From assembly GCF_905404315.1 (NCBI RefSeq), contig NC_066267.1, positions 6,958,501 to 7,022,500 of the forward strand: DNA of 64,000 bases, read 5' to 3'. The notes under the pieces are model-generated. The model did not search any database and had not been told where the DNA came from. It worked only from the letters and a program-made list of their open reading frames with translations. Source of the DNA: Leptidea sinapis. Taxonomy: Eukaryota > Arthropoda > Insecta > Lepidoptera > Pieridae. The position numbers were made by a program, and so were the translations under genes. The stretch's first letter is position 1, and each line of letters starts with the position of its first letter. Shown piece after piece: positions 1 through 10,261 of this stretch.

Positions 1-392
1 TGAATGATAAACCACTAGCTCATGAACATTGCCAAATCAAAATTGGTTACGTTTATTGGACCGTCACATCATATATGTGCTAGTATATTGTATGTTAGTA
101 GCTGATTGCTCACTGATCACACTTCTATTGGGGATTTGTTTGTTTACTTTGTTGCAGTGACTGGGAGGTAGGTGTGGGCATAGGCTGCAGGATTATTGGA
201 TGTAAAAGTCTACTCCAAAGTGTCTAATTAGTGAGATTGTACTATAATTATAACATTACATAACTAACAAAAAATGGAACTATTTCATGAGTGAAAATTG
301 ATAAAAATTATACTAACACAGGTGAAAATAGACACACAAGACGTAATTGTAATGAGTTTTAATAATTATATTATGTCAAATAATATACTAAC

Positions 393-492
393 ATCCTGAC
401 GTCTAGCTACTTTGAGGATCCTCTGGTTATTGACTGATACATTGTCTTCATTTGTATTGCCATTTACAGTAGTTAAGCCAATAACCTTTGGC
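393..492 (-). CDS. nucleoside hydrolase exon (GLTTVNGNT block)
   Basis: The acceptor is CTTACAG next to 492 and the donor is GAT|GTTAGT at 393. The 100-nt exon is one base plus 33 codons. It encodes the conserved Gly-Leu-Thr-Thr...Gly-Asn-Thr strand and the start of the following helix (VNNQRILKVA). The 900-nt intron between it and the previous exon holds LINE-tail debris and an unexplained open exon-like stretch at 1236-1348. Confidence 0.8.
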
Positions 493-1666
493 CTGTAAGC
501 ATTTTCATCAACACATCAACTAATAAAAACAATAATAATAATTGACGAATAAGTCAAGGTTATAGTCTAACCACGTTACAAACAAACTAGGAATAAAGTT
601 AAACCTGAGAAAAAATCAACAATATGGAAATGCTGACTATATCGCTAACATTGTCAATACAATGATAATTATGAACTTTTCTGAATATAATTTTCTGCAG
701 CAAATAAATGTGGGAAACATTATACATCCGAATAAACTAATAATAATAAAATAAGCAAAATGTCTATTTGTAAACATTTTGCATATTCTTGATTTATTCT
801 CAGGTATAAATTTATACCAAGTTTATTTATTAAGGCTTAAAAGTTTAAGTAGCCTTTTATATAATACAGTTAAACAACAATCATAGTTATTATAAATATC
901 AAACAACATTATCATCATTATGGGTCCAAGGCACAAATAAACTCAATTTGCATGATGCTTCCAGATTAATTTTTTCTGTGAAAGGACAAGGCTATGAGCA
1001 CCACTTAGTAATAACCATCCTATCTTGCAACACCAGAGAAATCATTTGGGTTTGTTGTTTTAGTGTAGGTGACATGTAGGTGTTCAGATGATAATATCTC
1101 TGTTATTTTGTCTATTCTATACTATTCTTCTTATAGTGGCTTCTGTCAAAGGTGCACCACAAGTTAGCCAATGGCATGTTTAAAAGTAGACCACCAAGCT
1201 TAGAGAATGCATTTCATTATTGTTAAAAAATTTACCAGTGTTCACAGCATTGATCAAAGGCAAGTCTGGTGTATGTGTAGTGTGTTCATAGAATTTGTTC
1301 TCAGTGATCATGACAAATAGCTCCTCAGACCACTCCTTGTGACAAACCCTGTAGATGAAACACAATGAGGAGATGCCTCTTTGAAATACCAATCAAGCAA
1401 TTTTTCTATAACTTGGCACTACAAAAAAGCATTTAGGGAGTGTTAGTAAGTGTAAAGTTTCACTTTATGAGGTGGCTAATAAGCTGAACTCAATAGAGGA
1501 AAATTATTTGACATTCAATTTATATTAAGTAATTTAAAATTTCACAAATCACTGATATTAATATACAAACCCATCAAAGTATTTTTCATAAAGTAATGCT
1601 AGGAAAATAGCCATTGCGTCATCAGCTCCTGCATCATTGTCTATTATTATCATATTTTGTTCTGAA
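393..1666 (-). CDS. nucleoside hydrolase, partial gene (two exons seen)
   Basis: Likely an inosine-uridine-preferring type nucleoside hydrolase, which cleaves the N-glycosidic bond of ribonucleosides in purine/pyrimidine salvage. The first visible exon (1571-1666) encodes the family's N-terminal Ca-binding motif, seen as MIIIDNDAGADDAMAIFLAL. The next exon (393-492) encodes PKVIGLTTVNGNTNEDNV, the conserved second block. The two join in phase: exon one ends GG, exon two starts with G, giving Asp-Gly-Pro-Lys. Further exons lie beyond the left edge. No start exon was found; the Met inside 1651-1653 could start the protein, but the open frame continues to the splice acceptor, so an upstream exon, perhaps carrying a signal peptide, is likely. 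The family call rests on the DxDxGxDD-type motif and is strong; the exact substrate is not known. Confidence 0.82.
960..1060 (-). repeat. degraded copy of a dispersed LINE-tail repeat
   Basis: The reverse strand near 1010-1040 matches the phrase CTCTGGTGTTGCAAGA of the LINE-tail family described at 6648-6900. Only a short diverged piece is recognisable, so the boundaries are approximate. Confidence 0.4.
1236..1348 (-). other. exon-like open stretch inside the nucleoside hydrolase intron
   Basis: An open frame of 37 codons (VCHKEWSEELFVMITENK...LINAVNTG) is bounded by a good acceptor (CATCTACAG) and a good donor (ACTG|GTAAAT). I do not recognise the protein. It cannot be an in-frame cassette: it accepts the GG left by the exon at 1571 but ends in a phase that would shift the exon at 393-492. 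It may be a relict exon of a related or duplicated gene, or chance. Confidence 0.35.
1571..1666 (-). CDS. nucleoside hydrolase exon with DNDAGADD motif
   Basis: The acceptor is TTTTCAG next to 1666 and the donor is GG|GTTTGT at 1571. An alternative donor four bases downstream would add a Phe, but only the GG donor keeps frame with the next exon. The exon encodes the Asp cluster that binds catalytic calcium and the ribose hydroxyls in this family. Confidence 0.8.
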
Positions 1667-2656
1667 CTGAAAATAAATATTTAGAGTGTTAGTAGTTAGA
1701 TAAAATCATTGACCAGTAGAAATTTTATAAAGATTAGGCAAATACAAAATCTGGGGAGTCAAGATTTCTTGCAATATTATTTGATAAACTCTACCAATTA
1801 TGTACAATAGTTAATTCTTTCAATTTCTTGAAATGCATGAATGACTACAATAACCTCATTATGCTTCCTTCTATTAGAGCAGTAGAAACACGATAGGATT
1901 TAAGACCACTTATCTCTAAGATTAATAAAGTTACACTGTTCACAATAATTATTATTCTGTTTTAGTGGGATAACTTTTTATATTTTTCTTAATTAATAAA
2001 CACAATTATTATTCATCATAATAATATAGTGTCAATAATAATTGATAGATACTCTATTAGTTTCTGCCTTAAAAAGTACCTACAAATAAATCATAAAGTA
2101 AAAAGTTCAATATTTATAATTTATAACACCTAGGAATAGATAAGTACCTTTTATAAATTATGAACTTATTGTTCATATTATATATTACCTACATCCTTAT
2201 TATTCATTTTAAGCATAATAACCTCTTATAATACTAATAATTAAAGCAACCATCATCTCAAATCCAAACATTAAAACAAGCAACAATTTTTTAAATATTT
2301 ATTTACTTGATCCCATGATCATTCACGATTCACAAACAATAGTATTAAGTTATCAAATATCAGTTAATACAGTGAGATATCAGATAATCATAATTACCTA
2401 TTATTATTTATTATTACATAATTCAAGTTTGTCAGTGTGTTGTTGTTGTTTTTATCAGTTTTTATTATTCGCTCGAGAGAGCATGCAAGTTATGGCACAT
2501 GAATTTTTTTTCATAGTTCGCCCAAGGACGGTACAAAGCGGAATTGTCATAACTTGAAAAACCCAATTTTACACCAGAGCCTATTTATACAAACTATTTC
2601 AAAAATTCATAACTCATAATATTAAATTATTAAAACTTTCGTGAGTCATTATTAAA

Positions 2657-3544
2657 TTAGGTATATATTAATACGGCTTTACTCACGTTTTTGTCGGTGT
2701 CGGTACCGACTAGTTTCGGACCATTCAGAGGTCCTTCATCAAGGTGAATGTGGTCGGTTCGCAATAATGTCCCACCTCTTACTGCAGACTTGGGCTCGTA
2801 TTGCGGGGCTGGACAGGGCGGGGAGAGCGGGGGCGCGGAGTGCGCCGGTGATGACGAGCACGGTATCACTGACACTGTATCACTATTGGTGTCCACGGGT
2901 GCACAGAATGTACTCACAATGTCCACTACGTGATCATCGGCACTAAGGGTCTTATTGCGAGTCGCGTTTTGTAACACAGGTTTCCATGTTGGTGGCGGAG
3001 CCCAACCCTTGTCTCTATTAAAATTAGGTCGACGGTCAATTTCTATGGCTTCTAGCAGCTTGCGAGACACAAAGTTTTTATTGCGAGCCAATACTTTCAC
3101 CCTATTGAACCTAATATAATGTAACGTGTCGGAGTTTAGAGCGTGCTCTGCCACTGCCGAGGTATTGCTATCTAACTTACATACACTGCGGATGTGCTTG
3201 GTGAGTCTGGGTTTTATGTTGCGTCCCGTTTCACCAATGTAGCTTTTGCCGCACTCGCATGAGATTTCGTAGACGCCAGGGCTCTCCAGAAGGTCCCGAT
3301 CCTTAGGAGATCGTAGAAGACTACCAATCTGCGTCAGGGGGCGGAAAATTGTCCTAATGCTATATCTACGGCGTAATAGGTGTCCAATTTGATCCGTTAC
3401 TCTCATGTATGGTAGATATGCCGGGACCCGCTCCACATGTTGAGGCCGCTGTTTGATGGTCGGGTTTGCCAGTCGATAACACTGTCGCCAGTTGTATCCA
3501 TTGCTCTCCAACACTTGCCGCACGTGTCTCAATTTCTGACTCAA
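2657..3544 (-). pseudogene. Penelope-like element C-terminal GIY-YIG endonuclease fragment
   Basis: The 295-codon open frame encodes the connector and GIY-YIG nuclease domain of a Penelope-like polyprotein. Around residues 90-120 lies GVYEISCECGKSYIGETGR, where Tyr-Ile-Gly and the downstream Arg form the nuclease core, with a Cys pair (CEC) typical of this family. In the family this domain nicks target DNA to prime reverse transcription. The upstream RT is frame-shifted relative to it. The final about 90 residues (Ser/Pro-rich) run into the terminal repeat. Confidence 0.85.
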
Positions 3545-3576
3545 TGAATTGCGAATCGCACAAACGAAGGGCGCGA

Positions 3577-4701
3577 TTAATGAGAGTGCGTGGTAGACAA
3601 GGGCGACGGATGGTGATGGGAATCTGCTTTTAAGTACTGATCGGTATATGTGGGTTTTCTAAATACCGAATGCATCAGGCTACCACTGGATTCGCGTTTC
3701 ACCAGTACATCCAAAAATGGGAGGGATCTATCTTTTTCTTCCTCTATAGTAAAACCTATCTTCGGATGCATTTCGTTCAGGTGGTCCAGTAGTGTCCTTA
3801 CTCCTTTCCTGGGAACAATGGCAAACACATCGGTACATACATGCTACATATCTCCACCAGTATCATGATTTTATTGGCGCACTCTTCAACGCATTCTCCT
3901 CGAAATGTTCCATTAATATGTTGGCCACGACTGGTGTATTTATAGGTGAGCCCATTGTCACTCAACTATTTGCAGATAAAAATCCCCTCGCCAGACGAAA
4001 TAGCCACTAGTAAGATAGAATTTTTTAAACCCATGTATTCAGTAGGTATGTTATTGGCAATTAAATGTTTTTTTAATTATATCTATAGTTTCTGCTACTG
4101 GTACATTAGTAAAAAGAGACGCCATGTCGAAGCTGACCATTATCTTCTCGTTACGGATTTTAATATCCTCTAATAGATGAATGAAATGTGTGGAGTCTCT
4201 TAAAAAGCTCGGTGTTTTTCCGGTCACCGTCTGCAAAGTACTTGCCATGTGACGTGAACTTTTATATGCAGGCGCGTCAATTTGACTCACAATGGGATGT
4301 AAAGGCCAGTTCGGTTTATGGATTTTCGGCAGACCATATTTTTCTGGGAGTGTTGGGTTCATGGGACGCAATCGCTTTCTTTCTTTATCTGATAACGAGG
4401 ATAGGAACTTGTTCAATTTGGAAGTTACACGAGCTGTGGGGTTGAAGTTTACCTTTTTATAAGTGCTGGTGTCACTGACTAGCTGTGTAATTTTCTGTTG
4501 GTACTCCTCCGTATCTATAATTGCAATAGCGTTAGCCTTATCTGCTGGTAATACGAGGATATCAGGATTTTTGCGTAAAGACAATAGTGCCTGGAACTCC
4601 CGTTTAGGGATATTCGGTTTCGGACTTTTATGATGACGAATAATGGCCGATATATCCTGCCTCATGCATTCAGCTTCCGTTTCAGGTACTTTGTTGCGCA
4701 T
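3577..4701 (-). pseudogene. Penelope-like reverse transcriptase, broken
   Basis: The N-terminal half (4701-4051) is open and includes ILVLPADKANA, LPEKYGLPKIHKP and VSFDMASLFTNVP, which are RT motifs of Penelope-like elements. Downstream in other frames are MGSPI, NILMEHFEENAL and WWRYV. The YVDD catalytic box is broken near 3830-3850: after Tyr-Val about a dozen extra bases precede Asp-Val-Phe-Ala. The last piece (3828-3577) resumes with FAIVPRKGVRTLLDHLN. At least two frameshifts and a stop make this copy inactive. Confidence 0.82.
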
Positions 4702-5116
4702 CAGGCAGTATTCGAGGCGTGATATTATTGACTCCAGCGGTACTTTTTACCGTACCGGTATTTGGAGCAATTGCAAACTTAAGGCCTCGCGCCAGCGCTC
4801 TCTGAGCATCAACTGGCACATCGTGTGACGATAAATTAAGCACACTACCTACCGGTGTATTAGAGCAAAGTTGTCTTTGAAAACTAATTATTTTACCTTC
4901 ATCGCATCCAACCGCTGCCTTAATTCCAAACCAAGAACACTAAATAATTTCATATGTAACGTAAAAAGGTCTTTGTTTACGTACGTATTTTGTTACTCGT
5001 CGTGTTAAAGAATTCTTTATAACCCCGAAAGCAATTTACTTCTTTGATACGTGCAAATTTCAGATGCATTTTATTCAGGTGGTTCAGTAGTGTCCTTACT
5101 CCTTTCCTGGGAGCAA

Positions 5117-5366
5117 GTGTAGTACATTCTGTGCACCCGTGGACACCAATAGTGATACCGTGCTCGTCCTCACCCCGCGCCCCACGCACTCCCCGCCCTG
5201 TCCAGCCCCGCAATACGAGCCCAAGTCCGCAGTAAGAGGTGGGACGCTATCGCGAACCCACCACACTCACCCTGATGAAGGACCTCCGAATGGTCCGAAA
5301 CTAGTCGGTACCGACATCAACAAAAACGTGAGTAATGCCGTATTAATAAATAACTCACAATATTGA
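5117..5366 (+). repeat. inverted copy of the Penelope-like element's 3' terminal region
   Basis: Read on the plus strand this encodes the same Pro-rich tail (CPAPQYEPKSAVRGGT, then GPKLVGTD) that ends the minus-strand element at 2657-2935. The two copies therefore face each other about 2.2 kb apart. Similarity is high but imperfect, with small deletions. Confidence 0.8.
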
Positions 5367-5369
5367 TAG

Positions 5370-6640
5370 ATAGCTACCCTTCATATAGAGCAGGCTACAG
5401 TCTTTAACTATATAGAATATACCGCCTAGTCCTTTGCTTAAAATATTATTATTGTACATTATAAGTAAATTAAGTTAGTAACTCATGTGATTATGGTAGG
5501 TACTACTGGAATCTTAATATTTTAAGACTGGAAAAGATGCAAATAATAATAATTATATCATTAACATATTTACAAATAGTCAATGACGTTCTAAAGGTAC
5601 ATATAGACAATGCACCTCATACAAAATCAAAGCCGAAATATGGTACATGCCACAAATGACACCATAATAAGCGTCGACTGCTATGTCTATACATTTCTGC
5701 GTTTACTCCAGTTGTTTAAAATATTATTGGTCAATTATAGGCAGCAATGTAAAGACTTCTTCAGTTTATGCTGCGTGTTTTGAATTTAGAACCCAATTTG
5801 GACAGTGAACTATTTCTACTTTTTATTAGAATTTCTTGAAAGTCAATAATTATTTACTTAGCTTCAGTTAAAACCAACTAACTTTTTTCTTTGACGGACT
5901 AAACAATAAGTGCCCTCGTTAAGCATTATTTATTTCATGTAAAATATAGTATAATATCGAAGCTTAATTTACCAACATAAATTATTTAGAACATTAATAA
6001 TCTCGCAATAAGCGCCGTTTAGCTATATAGATCTCTATGGCTATATGCAATATGTAACACTGCACTTAACTTATGAATTTCTTTATTTTGTACACTTCTG
6101 CCACACCTATTTATTTGTACTATATAAAAATAAAATCTTTATTATTTATCCTAATCTGTGACCTTTTTTAAGTCCTACCAAAATTATAGCATTTTATAAG
6201 GTGCAAACTTTTAAAAGCCAATTACTCAAAACTAACTTGACTGCACTTAGTTTGTTTTCGCAGCAAACCCTTGATATATTTATACCCCAAAGAAACCAGC
6301 TCCATCCGGTAGATGGTGCCCCTAAATAAAAAATTGCTGACTTGTCTGTGCATATATTTGCAATGACGTTCTATACAAATGGACATATCATTCGCAGTTT
6401 GATAGCAGAACGGAAAAAGTGTGCTTAAAAACAATGTAAGCACAATACGTAAAAAATTGACCCAATGGATATTATAGTATTAAATTATACCCAGAAACAA
6501 TGGCGTTGTTCATTATAATAATTTAACGAAACTCACATTAACAATAATTAAGCTGGGTCGTCTGTCAACCTAATAAAAAAGACGTGATAACGATCCATTG
6601 AGTATTTTTCTCAAAACAAACAATAAAGTAAACATATTAT
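5370..6640. other. AT-rich stretch with no recognised gene
   Basis: Both strands hold only short unconvincing open frames. Nothing here matches a family I recognise. Confidence 0.5.
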
Positions 6641-6647
6641 TACCTGG

Positions 6648-6900
6648 ATGTGTGGCGGTCCTCCACATTGCGGTTTTCAAGGAGCTTTCTTCCACGTACT
6701 ACAAAGCTGTGGAATGAGCTTCCTTGTGCGGTGTTTCCGGGACGATACGACATGGGTACCTTCAAAAAAAGCGCGTACACCTTCCTTAAAGGCCGGCAAC
6801 GCTCTTGTGATTCCTCTGGTGTTGCAAGAGAATGTGGGCGGCGGTGATCACTTAACACCAGGTGACCCGTACGCTCGTTTGTCCTCCAATTCCATAAAAA
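6648..6900 (+). repeat. 5'-truncated LINE tail, copy A of a dispersed family
   Basis: The plus frame reads FLPRTTKLWNELPCAVFPG then MGTFKKSAYTFLKGRQR, which resembles the C-terminus of insect non-LTR ORF2 proteins. It ends in TCCATAAAAAA. Other copies share the same 3' end but start at different points: 27070-27335 minus, 38187-38430 plus, 35396-35510 plus, plus shorter scraps near 960, 28830, 36915, 47785, 48420 and 52945. A fixed 3' end with variable 5' ends is the signature of target-primed reverse transcription. A SINE that borrowed a LINE tail is an alternative. Confidence 0.75.
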
Positions 6901-7069
6901 AAAAAGTGCGTGCGGTGGCGAGTTTAAAGTGCCCCGCAGTCAAAGTGCGTCACCGCGCCGCGGGGGGCTATTCTACGAGTAGGTCTAAATATCAACGTTT
7001 CGTCGCATAAAATCCTATATAACAATTATATTGTGGATATTTCATGCATGTGAACGTGCATCATTGATA

Positions 7070-7440
7070 TAAAAAAGCGGCCAAGTGCGAGTCGGACTCG
7101 CCCATGAAGCGTTCAGTTGCGTTGTAACGATTTATGGTGTATTAAAAAAACTACTAACTAGATCTCGTTTAAGTAATAATATTTTTTTTTTTTAGTTTTA
7201 TCATTCTTTTATTTTAGAAGTTACAGGGGGACACACATATTTTACCACTTTGGAACAATTGCAAACTATTTAGAATTTTTTTATTGGAAACCTGAATATA
7301 ATTTTTGAAGACCTATCCATAGCTACGTATGGTTTTGGTGAAGAAATGCTTTTGAGTTTCAGTTCTAAGTTTGGGGAACCCCCAAAGATTATTGTTTTTT
7401 CCTATTTTTGTGTGAAAACTTTTTTTAAATTTGTTGGATT
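7070..7440 (+). repeat. Lepidoptera dispersed repeat, 5' part
   Basis: It begins AAAAAAGCGGCCAAGTGCG then AGTCGGACTCGCCCATGAAG, a phrase very common in lepidopteran genomes. The downstream text (CCTATCCATAG...ACGTATGG...) is shared with the 3' part of the same family at 29985-30303, which ends in the GACAGACAGACAGACATGAC tail. The class (SINE or non-autonomous element) is not settled here. Confidence 0.65.
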
Positions 7441-7552
7441 ATGATTCAGCATTAAAAAATATATACAACTTCAAATTTTCACCCATCAACAGTTACTTTT
7501 TTATCGCGATTTTAATATCGGCAATACAACGTTTGCTGGGTCAGCTAGTCTA
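7441..7552 (+). mobile_element. Lep1-type Helitron 3' end
   Basis: It matches the last about 110 bp of the longer copies at 32282-32582 and 34903-35193, including ATCGCGATTTTAATATCGGC and the terminal GGGTCAGCTAG, followed by a TA-rich tract. Helitrons end in CTRR after a short hairpin and make no target duplication. Confidence 0.75.
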
Positions 7553-7740
7553 TATATATATAATTCTAATGTTCGTTTGTAAAGACAGTATTTTCTCTAT
7601 CACCATCAACTTGAATTAACTTCCCGTTGGAGTGGTAAACACCCCTTGGTCTCACTGTGAAAGTAAGGGAGTTTGGGTGCAGTGGGTGGTCGTGGGTGGC
7701 AAAAATGTGAATAAATACTTATCTGTCCTTTTCTAACTCA

Positions 7741-8100
7741 TGAGAACTTCTGGAAATTTATGGAAATTTCAAGAATTATCTAGAAAACTCCAGAATGTGT
7801 TCAACTGTTACAATCTATTTAGAACGTTCTAGAATGTTCTAGAAATTTCTGGAATGATCGAGAAAGATTCGAAATGTCTGCAACTGTTTGAATCAGTGTG
7901 AAATGTTCTAGGTTCTTAAAATTTATGAAATCAATTAATTCATCAAGGATTTCTAGAATTTTCTAGATGTTGTAGTAATATTCCAGAATATACTAGAACG
8001 GATTTACTATTATTATTATTTTTTCATAAAAGTACATAGTGGTCGCTTATAACCGAGAATACTTTGATCGTTCTAGAATTTTCTTCAACATTCTAAAACG
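7741..8100. promoter_or_regulatory. array of heat-shock-element-like GAA/TTC pentamers
   Basis: HSF trimers bind alternating nGAAn and nTTCn pentamers spaced 5 bp. Here GAA 7822, TTC 7827, GAA 7832, TTC 7837, GAA 7842, TTC 7847 and GAA 7852 form seven perfect consecutive units; an imperfect ATC at 7857 and a GAA at 7862 keep the phase. A second run from TTC 7748 to GAA 7793 holds ten units with only three single-base changes. Shorter runs occur at 7951-7963, 7981-7998 and 8071-8083. No host gene is adjacent, so this may be a repeat-borne regulatory module or mutated TTCTAGAA-rich repeat DNA. HSF binding is inference. Confidence 0.55.
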
Positions 8101-8124
8101 ATCAAGATTTTATAACGATACGTT

Positions 8125-8290
8125 ACTCGAACGGTTTGCTCAGTTGGTTAGAGCCCCGCATCGTTCGTATTAATCCTAGAAGTGAGGGTTATCACTTTAA
8201 AAACATACTCTTAACATATTGCTTAGATTTACACGAGAGACATCTCAAGTCAATTTCGCTCATTGCAAGTTATACAAAACAATATTAAAA
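8125..8290 (+). repeat. truncated tRNA-like dispersed repeat
   Basis: The acceptor and D-arm portion (GAACGGT, GCTCAGTTGG, GAGC) joins directly to the acceptor 3' strand (CCCGCATCGTTC), so the anticodon arm and most of the T arm are deleted. The following AAGTGAGGGTTATCACTTTA and CATCTCAAGTCAATTTC are shared with copies at 12840-13450 and 37255-37620. Confidence 0.65.
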
Positions 8291-8599
8291 ACCTATAACT
8301 ATAACTTCCTTACTTTTAAGGAAGTTATTGTCTCTAGTGAATTGGATTATAAGCAAACAAAACCAGTTATCTAGCCGGCCTGGCAGCCCGGGCAAGTCAT
8401 TAATTTCAATGTAGATCAGGTTATATTAGCATCATGCTAGCCGCAGGTACTCAGCCGGAAGACCACATAAACATGGGAGTTAGGATCATGTACAAACAAT
8501 TTTTTTTTATGATATAAATAAAGATTATAGTAAAAATGTATCATCAAATAAATCAAACATTGTATTTACTTATTATTACTGATGTTGAAACGTATTATG

Positions 8600-8630
8600 A
8601 TACACACACACACACAAACATATATATATA

Positions 8631-8661
<31 letters not shown>

Positions 8662-8662
8662 A
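8600..8662. repeat. composite CA / TA / TG microsatellite
   Basis: (CA)n, then TA-rich, then (TG)n, then (TA)n. The order makes the whole tract nearly palindromic, so it could form a cruciform or hairpin. Confidence 0.9.
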
Positions 8663-8799
8663 GTCAAAGTCAAAATATTTTATTGACACTTTTCTTTCGC
8701 ATTGGGCCGATGGACGTTGTTTGCGTGTATTCTGCGGAGAAACGCAAAAATTGTGCTGCCATTTTCTAGTAGTAGTAGTAGTACTCAAAAATAAAACGT

Positions 8800-8935
8800 T
8801 CGTTTCAACGAAACACGTGTCGAATTGTTTTAAAAACAAATATTGGCGGAATTAACACTAAAGAAAACTTAAATCATTTGTATAATTATGGATTTCCGCA
8901 AAGTAACGCCTAATTCAATAAATTACATGATTAGA
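8800..8935 (+). repeat. dispersed repeat also present inverted at 36715-36850
   Basis: The stretch from ACACGTGTCGAATTGTTTT through GGATTTCCGCAAAGTAACG recurs on the minus strand at 36715-36850. A short part of it (AATTCGACACGTG) also recurs near 61385. The class is not recognised. Confidence 0.6.
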
Positions 8936-9094
8936 CTGCCTTAAGTTAAAAGTTGGTTCACCAATTATTTTATAGCGCGATCTGAACTCGCCGAATTTGT
9001 GTCATGGTACGAGACTCTGCACCAAACAGCTACAAAATAACATCATCGAAGCCAGTATAAGGACTGGTAATGAAAAAGGACAAAAAGTATTTAT

Positions 9095-9566
9095 TAGAGA
9101 TGAAACGGATATCCGGTAACTATCTGGTATCCGGCCTATCCGGCGGCCTTAATACTATTCGGCCGAATACCGGATATCTACCTACTATTCGGCCGGATAG
9201 GCATCAGGCCGAATTAAAAAAAACTGTATAAAAAAATATATTTTTAAGTAATTATTTACTTTAGTAGTTGTTATTTATTTGCTATATTAGTAGTTAGTTT
9301 TAGTATCACTTAAGAATTATAATTAGTTTAGTTTTAGTTATAAATTTTTAATCACACCATAGTAAATGAATGTAATAGAAAAAAATTAATTAATTAGTAC
9401 TCATACTGCACTAAAGGCAAATTATGCGCCGCCTACGCAAGTCTGTGTTTGTGTATGCGATACACCAAACGGCTAAGTTCCGCCGGATATTCGGCTATTC
9501 GGCCACATGGTAGGCCGAATATGCCGTATCTGGTATGCGGCCAAACTGCTATTCGTTTCATCTCTA
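9095..9566. mobile_element. hAT-type MITE, 472 bp, TSD GTATTTAT
   Basis: Terminal inverted repeats TAGAGATGAAACGGATA (left) and the complement of TATTCGTTTCATCTCTA (right) match at 16 of 17 positions. The 8-bp direct repeat GTATTTAT lies at 9087-9094 and 9567-9574. The interior is full of CGGATA, TCCGGC and ATTCGGCC subterminal motifs on both strands and has no coding capacity. An 8-bp TSD is the hAT hallmark. It sits inside the Helitron helicase fragment. Confidence 0.92.
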
Positions 9567-9726
9567 GTATTTATACCACGAATACCTTTAATATCAAATG
9601 GATTGCCCTTTACGTTTAAACGCTTACAATTTCCGGTAAAGTTGGCTTACAGGATGACCATCAACAAAGCACAGGGCGAAACATTCCAATACTGTGGCGT
9701 TAACTTAAAGGAACCATGCTTTGCAC

Positions 9727-10261
9727 CAGTGTTGTTATGGATATCCATATCCGTAACCGAAACTATCGGATGTCCGAAATAAAAAAATATCCGTAAACGT
9801 AACCGAATCCGACATAAAAGTTTTGGATAGTTTCGGATAGGGCGGAGTCTAACTAAATACACTCGTACAAATTAACTGTGCACTCCGCTGGAATGCAACA
9901 CCTCTCCCGCTACCTAATGACGTCACAGCGCGAGGTGCACAGCTAATTCGTACGGGTTATACTTTATAGTAAATATCACACGTCGTGACAAGTTTTTGTT
10001 TTTGCCCGGCCAGCTGACTACCGCGCGTCCGTTTAGTCGTAACTTTAGAGTTTAGAGGTACCTACAAGGTACAATTAAAGTCGAATATAATCTTATTTGT
10101 ATTTCATTTTACAGTTCCTTAAAAAATTAATATCCGTAACCTAAACTATCGAATAATCCGAAATAATTTAATATCCATAACCGTAACCGTAACCGATATT
10201 ATATTTTACCAATATCCATATCCACATCCGTATCCGAAATTATATATCCATAACAACACTG
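9727..10261. mobile_element. hAT-type MITE, 535 bp, TSD CTTTGCAC
   Basis: Perfect terminal inverted repeats CAGTGTTGTTATGGATA are present at both ends. The 8-bp target duplication CTTTGCAC lies at 9719-9726 and 10262-10269. Subterminal arrays of ATCCGTAACCGAAAC-like motifs occur near both ends. There is no transposase, so it was moved in trans. It interrupts the Ala-His step of the Helitron helicase frame. Confidence 0.93.

Larger units (their letters stand above)
2650..5370 (-). mobile_element. degenerate Penelope-like retroelement with inverted 3' ends
   Basis: A Penelope-like element on the minus strand. It has a reverse transcriptase in pieces (about 4701 down to 3577) followed by a GIY-YIG endonuclease (3544-2657), the order typical of this class. 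The 3' terminal stretch at 2657-2935 (ending around LVGTDTDKNVS) recurs in the opposite orientation at about 5117-5366. A short stretch at about 5065-5115 repeats the RT-coding sequence of 3764-3818 in the same orientation. This gives a foldback mosaic. Frameshifts and stops show it is dead. Boundaries are from homology only; no target duplication was identified. Confidence 0.85.

Noticed and set aside
1180..1392. Inclusion of this frame as the second exon of the nucleoside hydrolase
   Set aside because: The exon at 393-492 joins directly in phase to 1571-1666 with conserved sequence; inserting this frame shifts the phase.
2315..2557. 80-codon plus frame as a nucleoside hydrolase first exon
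   Set aside because: Wrong strand for the gene and low-complexity translation. A start exon on the minus strand was searched for but none was convincing.
8576..8855. Frames over the CA/TG microsatellite
   Set aside because: Translations are microsatellite-driven (THTHTH, VCVCV) with no protein features.
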